A stretch of 64,000 bases of DNA from Baylisascaris procyonis (Eukaryota; Nematoda; Chromadorea; Rhabditida; Ascarididae): contig JAZARR010000213.1 of the NCBI GenBank assembly GCA_037389465.1, positions 1,961,001-2,025,000 on the forward strand. Reading direction: 5' to 3'. Positions 12,701-24,700 of this stretch are shown one piece after another. The translations under genes were made by a program, and so were the position numbers. The notes below the pieces were generated by a model. That model did no database searches, was not told the origin of the DNA, and saw nothing but the letters and a program-made list of their open reading frames with translations. The stretch's first letter is position 1. Each line of letters begins with the position of its first letter.

Positions 12701-15700
12701 GTTCTATTTGGAGTAAGGAAACAACGCATAGCTCAAATACAAGAAATGAAGACAACGTGAGCGCTAATATAGGCGCTATAAGACAATCAGTGTGTATGCA
12801 CAATCGAAGGCCACCATGAATGCGATCGATACTTGTGTTTGCAACCAAAATATGATCTAAAGTCCGACAAAATTTTGTCGTCCCTATCAGACACCTCAGC
12901 ATTGATTATCACCAACTCGCCGCTTTCCAATATGCACATTCGTATACACGTATTTCCCACTATTGACTTCAGATCGAACCTAGAGCATTGACTATAATAA
13001 CTTGCGGCGACACTAAAATATCACGAATTGCCCGCCATATCCACACCCACAAATTTGCTAGGAATTGTCAAGTTGCCGTCCTTATCGACCTTACTGTGAG
13101 CCGTTTCACAAACATTTCAAAATGCTCGTCCTCATTGGTTTTCGCATTTCAGTGATGATTTCACATCGCAGGCAAATACTACAATACCAATATTACTCTT
13201 TGCTCAGCAATAGCATCCTTTATTACAGTTTAAAGACCATGTTATATTAACCGTGTGATAATTTTCTTAGTGTGTCATGCAATCACCTATCGCCACATGG
13301 CGAAACTCCTTCTGAGCTCCTGAGCTCACTATGCTCTTCTCCCCTCCTATGACATCATCCCCAGTTCACTATCGCAGGTATCGAACGTGACTTCTCAACT
13401 GCTTTCAAACTCTATCACGAACTAGGATTCTTTCAAGGCAACATAAGGTAAAGCTCAACTATGAATCAGATTTCTAGCATTTACAATGAAGTTCGAAGCA
13501 TCTAAATAGACAGCAGCGTATACTACTAGTCGATAATATTTCATCTGAGAATAGATGCATCAAAAATTTAGTCCATCAGATGAGCAGAGCTTCTAAAACT
13601 ATAGGCCAACAGAACCACGATTCGTTCAATTTCCACATTCACTGATTTTCTTCAAGTTATTCGGAACGATTACGGTGATAACGATGCCCACTTCACACCG
13701 TAAAACCGCTTCTTCCTATGATGAATTCCAAGAATTGCTACGGAGATGGATTCACATCGTTCTTACTGAATTTTTATTAATTCTCTTCCCTAAAACACTT
13801 TCTGCTCATTGGGTTTGAAACAAGGAAGGACACTGGACGACGGCCACTTTCATCTTGCATCATTCTTCTTTCAAAGCAGTTCCGTAGCATCTTCCATCAT
13901 CGTTTTCTTCATTCTTCTACAACTTACCTGGATAATAATATATGGGTATGAATGATTTCCGATTTAGATGCGAAATTTATTAAATAAACCAAAGATTTAT
14001 GAGTCATCTTCATCCTTGTCGCCCTAAACATATTCCACTGAGAAAAACTTCATCGACGTATCACGAATCGTTTACATATGTCTTCGAACTGATCCAAAAT
14101 ACTTTAAATCAATCGTTGTCATATGATCCATATATGCTCGCTGATATTTTATCATTGATTATTACGATTTTGCCTAGAGGAAATCATCCAAAATGGAGAG
14201 TTTTCATTTCATCCATTGCGATGAAAAAAAAAACGCGTACATGAAAGAAATATGTGAATGTGAGGAAAAGAAGTGCTTATAAAAATAAAAAAGTGTCATG
14301 CAATGCTGTCGAAACAACGAATAGCCGAAATGCCGCAAAAGGCACGTATTTTGAAAGTAAACTTAAGCGCAAACATAAAGCATAAAATAAAAACCCCAAA
14401 GAAAACGATGACCATTCGAATACAATGATTCTTGTTTCATTCATTATTCGAGCACGAAATAAGACGATAGCATTTGTATTCCTTCGTATCTTTGTTAATA
14501 AATCACTTCAGAACTCTATATGGTCGATGTTTATTTGCGCCATATTTGCCGTATATTCTTTGTTTTTATATTAGTATTGCTAATTAATGATATGTGGTCA
14601 TTTAAGCACAATAAATTTCATGACGATTTGGCAAACGCTCTAGTGTGGCTTTTAGTGACAGCCGCACCCTTTAACAGTGGTCCACATCAATGCGATGACA
14701 TCATTTCTGTGAGAATATGAATGGTTAAAGTTGATGTTAAGTTTAAAGTTAATCACAAAACATACCTTATCGCTGCCATGCTTAAGTATTTTATGGAATA
14801 TATTGACATTTTTTTGTTATCAATTCACTTGTATTGTGCAGGAAGATATGTGAGGAAAATTGTGGCCGGAGCTAATTGCCGTGGATGAACGAACGTATTG
14901 CAAAATTCCAATAAGATGATTGCTTTGTTTGGCAGATTTACTTACTATTCGCAGGTGAAATATGCAAACGTTGAAATAAATTTAAAATTGAGAGGGGTTA
15001 TTACCCTATTGCTTTCATTTGAAACCACTCTTGGTTCGGGAAGATTTTGTTGTTGATATAATTGTTGCTGTTGTTGTTGCATTAATGCCACTTGTTGCGG
15101 TTGTTTTAAACCGCCCGAAGAATCCGATGAACTACTCGGTCCTCTCTCCTCACAGAGTGATGAAGCATCAATAGCAGTCGATGATGTTGTATACATTTGA
15201 CGACCTCCAAACGCAACAGGTGTTGTACCAATCGCGTAGTCGTGATGTGAGGCGGCAAATTGCTGCTGTCGTTGAAAAGCCTGAAACAAATTTCTCACTT
15301 TAGAATTAAAAATAGTTACATATTTAAATCCTTTTTTCAACCACGTTCTTCCCCCCTCTCCCTCAAAAAATCTTTAGCTTTAAGGGAACAGAAATCTCAG
15401 TTCGGTGCTAATCTAAGATAAAATTTACAACAAAACACTTCCTAATGTTATAACAAATTGTCTTTTTTAATCTTTTTTAAACACCGGTAATGATAAAATT
15501 TTTTCAAACACCTTTTGAAAACATTTTTAAACACAAAATTCATCTATCATAAATTATAAAAGTGAATTCAAATTTAGCTATTCAAATGCTTTGAATGAGT
15601 TTCATTCACCTATAAAGATATCTGATAAATTTGAGAGAGATTCATCACTCAAAAAAGGAAAAAAAAAATCGCACAATTCATCAATCAACGCCTATGCATC

Positions 15701-15709
15701 ACAGCACTG

Positions 15710-15788
<79 letters not shown>

Positions 15789-18700
15789 CATAAAACAATA
15801 ATTCCTATCTATAATACTTTAACAAGTCCATATAAAAACTTTAAATATTTGCCCAATTTCAAGGTGTAATTGGTATCGAAATTAGATAAATCTAGAATTC
15901 AATCAATGATGCAGAACGCATCTTAAATAAAATATTGCTATACAACGCTCAATACTTGAACATATTAAAGCGAAATATACCAATATTAAAAAAAGAAATA
16001 TCTCTTTTGTATCATAATCGGAGAGAACCACCGACTACTAGCTAGGCAATATGATCACATGGTGATCATATATACAACACCAAGATGATTTTTAAGAAAC
16101 TGCTGCAGAAAAATACAAAGAACTACCTGAGAAAAATGAAAAACTTTAAGCTGGGATGTTTAACAATCAGGTCAAAAGGCATCATGTTTAAGTTCGAGAG
16201 TCTGACTCTGAATATAGATGGACAGTTTGATATTTCGTATCGATAGCCTTGATTTCTAAGCTGCTAAGCTTAGCTTTCAAGCTTAATAACTTAAATACCA
16301 GCTACAAAGCTTAATCCATCCTAAAAAATAGCGAGAGCTCAATCGTTTACTGAGTTAATTATTTGCATATGCAAATTTCGAAAATATTTATGCGCTAATA
16401 ATTCAAAATTAGTCACATTTCTTCAGAAACAAACAAACAAACAAACAAACAAATAGACTGCTCGTTAATTCATGACCTTCACAAATAATCAACTTCAAAA
16501 CCTACGAAGGCAAATATTATCGTTTACGGAAGTTATGAATAGATTAGTAGATAAAACAGAATGTCGAATTTCCGGCGAAAAGGATGACATAAAATTTTAT
16601 GTTACAAATCAAACATTTAAGTTCAAAAATAGATGAGATTATTAAAGTTAAATTGCTTGTGAATCAAAAATTTTAGAAACATCGCCGATGCACAACTACA
16701 ATTTGCAGCTCTGTCATCTACATGATTCACTTCTATCAACTACGTTCTATGATATATAGACTGTCAATTCTCAGAAATTAATACTCTCTAAGAGGTTCAT
16801 AACGTAGCGGGATTTAAATACGCTGAATATCTACTTGATTTTGTTCACTCATAAACATAAAATACACTATAAGATCGAAGAAAGGCTCTATGATCGCAAA
16901 TCCAGCGTGAGTACATTTCAGCCAAAGGTCTCGCAAGCTGCAATAACGGCAAATGGCATCTGAATGGAGGGAAAATACCGGTTCCCCTAGATTCTTTAAC
17001 AGATGAGAGGAACAATGTACTTCGTCTTCAGGGGAAGCGGATGGAGCAGGAGATCATTGCCACTCTTTATTACAAACTCTAAGCTTATCATTTTGTGGGC
17101 TATATCTTAGGAATTATATAACTTTTTTTTCAACCAACGAATTAACTTATGTACGACTGACGGTTTGAGGGCAAAACAACCGATAACGTCGATGTAATGT
17201 ACTAGCTGGAATAATTCAGCAGAAGTCATTAACAGAATTATGAATCAAAACATAAAGGCTGATTGATATAGGACCATCCCTAGAGAACAAGGCTCGATTG
17301 CTCTCTCCTTGTCTTACAATCACACAAAAAAAAGAGAATAAAAACGAAAAAGAAGACCATCACGAATCCAAGTGACATAAGGTACGGCAAAAATTTCATT
17401 TCAAATTTAGAAAATTCAGTACGCAAAAAAAAGAAGACGGAAAGACGCCCGACATTTTATATGAGACGCAAATACGCTAAGCAAGATTTCCGCCGATATA
17501 AAATACTCGAATTGAACAAAGAATTATTTAATCAAAAAAAAAAAAATGCAGAAATAAATGAAGCAGATTAAATTGATACATAAATATCTCTAAAGAAGGA
17601 TATGTGATGAAGAATGACCTCCTGATAGGTGAACATATGTGATGCTTGTTGATGCGATGAATGCATAGAATGATGTAAATAAACGTCTATCTCGGAGACC
17701 GTATCATAATATATCCCTTAGAGTTATTTTCTCCACACTCGTACATTGTACCCTCATGCATCGGCATATCCCTCAAAATAAAACGTTTCACCCCTCACCA
17801 TAGAATTGACATCTGCTTTCGCACGCTCTAATCCATATCGTTTCAACCCTTTCGCATCACTCGTATATTAATCCCCGCCGTGCCACTTGATATTTCTCGA
17901 GAAAAAAATGGTTTCCACAGGCTTAAGGGCTATAGAACCCCTCCAACCTTCCCCCCCCCCCCCCCTCACTGCAACAAATGAGTATACGGCATATGCTTAT
18001 GTATATTGCACAACCACTATAAGTTGCGACAAACGTATAAATCGATATCTTTTCCCTTCTAACCCTTATGTCTCTGTGAATGGATTATGTCGAAAAGTTC
18101 AATCAGCAGGATCACGCATGGAAAACCGAAAGAGAGCGTGAAAAAAAGACATAACAGATAGGGTGACGAGTTCATGTAGTCATAGCTCTGATTAAAGACT
18201 ATAAGGAGGGAGAAAGCTGTTCTGGATTTTATAGCAGGCATTGTCGAAGACGACGAACGTAGCTGGGAAAAACCTTGCAAAAAAAAAACTGCCCAGAGAG
18301 GCCATGGAAATCTAGTAAAATGCCAAATGAGGCAAAATTTGCATATTTCAATGAAAATTAACTCTTAAGCCACCGGCGCAAAGCAACAAAATATTCACTT
18401 ATGTATTCATACTTTTGCCTACCTCTCTGCACATGAAACTTGCGTCGAACCAACCAAACAGTTCTTGACTGTTTTCCAAAACAAATCTGCATATTAAATA
18501 AAACTAAGCAACGATCACTGACTTAACCATCTGCTGAAGAGAAAAAACATCTACATCTTTTCTAGAATGCTAGTCGTCGATTATCCGTTCATCTAATCAC
18601 TTTCGAATGGTCGATGCAAGAGTTGTGAAACTAGGAAGCCTCGCACTGTCTTCACTCCTAAAAAACCGCACTTTTAGACTTCTACATGTTGCTATTTCCC

Positions 18701-21700
18701 TCTGAACAAATATATCTCCTCTCCCTTAACTGCATACACTTTCCAGCATCAGGCATAATCGAAACAAGTGAATATACTCATCACAGTCATCGCCACATCA
18801 TGTCTGCGCAAAAGATAACGTAAAGGAATTTGCAATAGCATGTCAAAAGAAATATGTGGTCATATTCAAGCCGGAAGCAAAGCGCACAAAATTTTCCTCG
18901 ACAAGTCTTGTAAGTCCGATTTCTTTCGAATTGGTGAATCAACTTGAAAGCCACTATAGTGATCAGTTCATGGTCCTCCACATATCAGGTATATAACTAT
19001 GTCCCCCGAATCCCCATAATCAGTGGTCTCGAAGTTGAAAGCATTTGATAAATTTACGTAAGTACAAGTGCATAAACTTGATACCGTAGTACTACGAAAA
19101 ATCGAGGATTATTCGAATAATCTTTTCAACTTGTTGGGCGAAAACCATCCTTATTTATGAAAAAAGGAATTATTATTTTAGCTAGAGTTCCATCGTTAGC
19201 CAGTAGCAATCCATATCGGTTGTCTCGCCCAACAACAAAATCGAAAAGATTGACTACTTGAAGCTTCCACCCTTCCCTCATTTGAATTCAAAATAGTCGC
19301 AATAGAAGAATAGCTTCGAGAAAGATTCAAATCATAGTGATTAGAGAATGATAGTAGCTAAAAACTTATGGTAAATTTTTATTATAATTCCAGCTCGAAA
19401 CTTTTCATCAAGTATCTCAAACATTGGAATCCAGGGAAAACAAGATGAAGCTCAGCGTTTCCATCGCCATAATGAACTTTGTGAGCGCAAAACTTTTTTG
19501 TGAGCATAAAAACATAAAATAAAAAATTAAAAAAAAATTACTTAATTGCAATCCATAATAATGTTCAATGCATATTGCAACAAAAACACCCTCCAACGGG
19601 AAATCTTCCTAAATAATTTTAATAATAAAGAGTTTATTTGCACTATCGGTAGGATTGCTTCATATATTTCGTGAAACCAAGATAACTTGTCTTCGATAGA
19701 AAACGACACCCACAGAGTAATTTTTTAGTTCGTTTAGCAACAAATGCAGCCACAAAACATCTCACGTTTACTATGCCATTTCATTGTACCAACCGTTAGT
19801 GAAATTTTTAGCAAACTTTGCTTTTGTATATTAAATAGATAGAGAGTAGAAAGTCGAGGAAGACATACTCTCTCAGAAGGCTATTCGAATAAAACTTCTA
19901 AGCGTAAAAGTTTCATAAAAAATCGCACATATTACTAAAGCTTCTCTCAATTTCCCTTTTAAAATTCCTTACCATCCCATGTCATTCCATCTCTCATTAT
20001 AATGATATAATCTCTTCAACTTCGGACACTCCAGCTATAGAATATAATTTATCAAAACCTTTAATGATGGCCTTGATTAAAGAAATAATAATAACTCTAG
20101 TTAACACAATTAACAGAAAAAAGTGATGCAATAGCATAAAACATTAAAATTCAAATTTTTTCCCTTATTGCATTTTGTCATTAATCTTTCGGTTGAGATC
20201 AACAATGCAATATTTCAAAGTGATCTATTATGAAGTGGCAAATAACCACCAAAAATGATCTATCATTCTCTAAATTTGTCCTTCTTGTTCCTTACAAAGA
20301 CGGATCTAACATCGATAGTGATAAACAAGCGATCGAGGAACAAGATCGGCTACACTCACAACGACCCAAGATGTATATATTCGGTGGTGGATTTTGATAA
20401 GCAAGAGGAAAAAAAAGAACGATGCAAAAAGAGTTCACCGATGGACAACAGTGGACTCAACAAAGAGCGCAGAATATGACGAGGCAAGAGGTCAGCGTAT
20501 TCGATTAGATAATCGCGCTATACATCTCTTGCAATTGACCAGCATAATAATACAAAGATTGAAATATGACTCGAATGAAGATTAAAATAAGGAATGAGAT
20601 GATAACCGGAAAGAATCAATTATAAATATTCCTTATTAATTTTTTTTTTTTGAAAATAAATATGATTATAAAATCATTCGCCACTGATTTATCACTTATC
20701 ATAGAAATGATAAGATTAAAAACTATTTATAAACCAACATTAAAGAAACGAAAAACAAATGCAATTAATGAATCAACTGTTTAGATCAATTGTATACATC
20801 CAATGTTAGAGGAACAGAGGGTAGGGAAGAGAAAAAACTTTCAGATAGTTGTGAGCGCTTCTTCAAATCGTAGAAAGAAAAAAAAGAATTCAAATTGCGG
20901 AGCCAACGTTTCGACTCTTTCAGACATAAACACAGAAAAAAAAACCCCAAACTTGGGTAATAAAACCCCTTCCCGCAAACCTCAAAAATGATCGAAAAAT
21001 TAAAATAGTACAGGTAGCCATTAAGAAAAGAATTGTTTTTTATTATCATTGAAGAATAAAATCGAAGTAAAATATGTAACTTTTCATTTCTTCAACTACA
21101 TTATATTTGGCAATTGAAGGAAATGTAATCCCCATATAAAGTTTCAATGCAAAGTTATGAATGTTCATGTGCAATAGCAATGCAACAATGTGCAATGAAT
21201 GAATGTTCTATATGCAAAAATGAGAACATTTTGGAACAATAATATCGCCACAACAAATCGATTGAATTTCATCTAAACGGATCCGTAGAATTTACGCATT
21301 TTGCTTTCCACTTCCCGCTCTCTTCTTCTATAAACTTTCATAAAAGCAAGAAAAATTTGCATATTAGTGAAAATAACAACAATATGCTAATTTTGTAAAT
21401 CGGTCACCAAAACTTTTTTTTTTTCGCAAAGTAAGATTCGTAAAAATTGAAATAGGAAATAATTGAAACAAGTTGATAAGGTGAAATTTCAATAAAATGT
21501 CCAAAAAAAAGCAAATTTGATATATACGGTTCCAAAGACCGATGATGATAGAGACAAATTAAGATTATTGGGAATACGCGACAGGTGTGTTGAAGCGATA
21601 ACCAATTTCCATATTCATTAAACAAACCGGTCCAATAAACATTCATCATCTAACAAGAAATTTGTTTTAGAATGTCATACCCGATTGACTGCGGAAAAAA

Positions 21701-24700
21701 AGCTGATCTGCAGCTTTCACGTTACCTTTAATTATCAACACCAAAATCGGAAAAAAGACGACTAATCGGAAAGTAAATAGCGAAATGAAGCCAATTTTCA
21801 CGTTCATTAAGTTTGCTCCTACAGTTTATTCGATCAACGAGTGAGATTATCAGACACAGACAGACACAGACAGACAGAGACAGACACGGACACAAACGAA
21901 CACGTACATGTTTACAGTAATAAACACATAACAAAGAATACGATCAATTACGTTGCAGCATAAATTTATAAGCTGACTCTCAATAAAGCATAAAGTATAT
22001 TGCACCGATCAAAAGCCTTCTCAGATTAAAATACTATCGTCGATAAACACATAAGGATGATGGAATGGAACATTCCAAATGCTATAAACGATGAAATCGT
22101 CAATGTTTGATCTACTGTTTCAGGAGAATATGGTTGAATAACGTTACCTAAGATAATGCAAATCATCGCCGATGCAAATATTTCACATTTGAATAAATGA
22201 ATTTCTTTGAGTAGTAATGATTACTCTTATCTTCAAAAGTAATACATTCCAATAGTATTTTTCCCTAACTTACTGGATATCCTCTATCCAGTTATAAACT
22301 GTACTGCTCATAGGAATATAACTATAATACAAACATCTGCTAGGCCATCACCGGATACTCTTCAACAGTTTATAAAGAAGAGGAACAACAATTCCGGCAT
22401 CAGAATCCGGAAGCAAGAGATGAAATTCCGTTTCTTGAAGTGCCTTTTTATAATAGCCGCATGGAGGAATATAAGCCATAACGCAAGACATCATTAAGCA
22501 ATATTTACATCACTTTTAAGTGATCTTAAAAATAAAAAATATATTAACACAGCACAATGACTACTTCAACTGTAGTCTCTCTGCAATACTGTAAGAACTC
22601 GTGACCGATGCTATTTGCATAGTCGGATTATATAAATGCGATTGATCGTTATCGATCGATAACTCCTTGAACAAGCAATAATTTGCATAACGATATAGTA
22701 GACGGCTATATAGTAAATGTGTAATTGAATATAAAATTTGTTTGATATATTCATCAATAAATTGAATTTGAATTAAATAAAAATTCAATAATCAATATGC
22801 GTATTTAAAATAAACTTTCAAACTATTCAGCTATTCGATTCCTATAACAAGATTCTATGATGAATAATGAAAACTCATTATTATTTCAATGATTAGTTGA
22901 TCATAGAAAAACGCATGATTTACAAACAGAAATAGCATAAACGATTGTGAAAATCATGATGCTCACTACTATACTTGACCAAAATTAGTGAAAAGTTAAT
23001 AATACAAAGCAATAACTCTAAGTAGCAATTGTTCTGCTTAATTTGCATAAAGTTTTTGAATAAATTCAAATTTAATTTCAAGTTCCCCCTTCTTATTTAA
23101 TCGTCTCTTTCCAATTCCATCGAGAAAAAAACCATCCCATTTCCTCTTCTAAAATATAAGACTAATTAATCAAATATTAATTATACCAACTGAAAAACAC
23201 CTTTTCTAACGCTACGATATATTCGCTTCACGCAACCCATCAGCACCAACAACATATGCGTTCACGCTTATTATCGTTTAAAAACTACTCCAACATATAG
23301 CTGTGAATAATTATTAAATTCAACGGTCGTTGAAATCAGTTTATATCATTTGCACGTGTTTGCAATCAGACAGCTGGCTGTCACAATCATTCCACTACTA
23401 TAGAAATAATCCCATAAAATATTCAAAATAACAACGTCCAGGAAATTAAATCCACCAATAAAACAACCCTTTCTCTCGCCACAAATAAAACATAATTCGA
23501 ATGATTTCTGCAAAACTTTTTCAACTTTTTTAGTGATAGCTAAACGTATCCTTCATATACTTTCCTAAAAATCTATACAATCATTACCCATCATTTAAAA
23601 AAAAAACGGATAATAAAAAACATTTTAATATCAATCATGATATGCAAAACGTTGCTAATTAAAAAAATGACGTATAACATCGGGGCTTCTCATTTGTTGC
23701 TTTTATTTAATAACGAAAATTCAACAACAATTTCCTCAATAAGTAAGGCAATCGACTTTGCATCTATGCCTTTAGTACAATAACACTTTTCAGTTATTCG
23801 GTAGTACCTCTGAATCGAAGCAATATAGATAGACCAAATAGTGACTTGAACTCATTTAATTTGCATAAACTTGATTTATTTTTGCATGAACGAACTTTAA
23901 TGACTGATAGCTATACCTATATTATTCTTAGTTAGAGTCTTTATTATTCTGCCCCAATACCGTAACTGCCCACCTTTAACCCCCTCCCCCCCCTCCCTCC
24001 TCCTTTAAACGGCAGTCTTTGAAAGCTCTTCACCATACAAGCAATCCTTATCGCACAATTTAGCAATTGCACAAATGCATCGAAATTCGTCACTCGTCAA
24101 AAATCGATACACGTTCGTTCACACGCACACACACACACACACACATATACGTGCCGCGACGCAACACAACAATCGTTGTCTACTGTAGTTGGCAAAAAGC
24201 CAGAATGAGCGTGATAGGACAACGTAACATTAAATGAAAAAAATTCCTATGAATATAGCTGAAAATATTCACCATTAATATAGAAATGTTGAAATAATTC
24301 TAACATTACCATAACGATATAATGTTTCAAAAAGGAAATAAACTACTGAAAATGTAGAAAATTCGCAAAATCAACTTCAACGAAATGATAACGGCTGGCA
24401 TTTAGCGGTTGGCACAACTACAATGTAGACCATAATAGTGAACACTATTAAAACAATTGGCAATTATGAGTGATAATATCGTTGATCCTATATTTGATAT
24501 CTTCTATGAGATTAGTAAACATATCGAAAAGTTCTGAGCCTTCTAACTGATTGTATCGGCATTTCACATTCACATTTCAAAGCTTATTGAAATAAAAAAA
24601 AACAAAAAATTCTATCGTCAAATCATCCAATAAGACAATATTCAGAAATAAGAAATGCATAAAAATAATCAAATTATCACGCATAATAAATGATAAAATA

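Noticed and set aside
12600..12902. 100-codon hydrophobic ORF on the minus strand, briefly considered as a receptor fragment
   Set aside because: No conserved receptor motif, no splice sites in phase, and length within chance expectation; it sits in intron 2 of the PNUTS-like gene.
13999..14244. 81-codon plus-strand ORF
   Set aside because: Looks mildly protein-like but has no recognisable domain, no flanking splice signals tied to other exons, and lies in an intron on the opposite strand.
15591..15788. ORF ending in alternating Tyr-Ile (also at 45517-45756 and 63649-63897)
   Set aside because: Produced by reading AT microsatellites; no domain or splice support.
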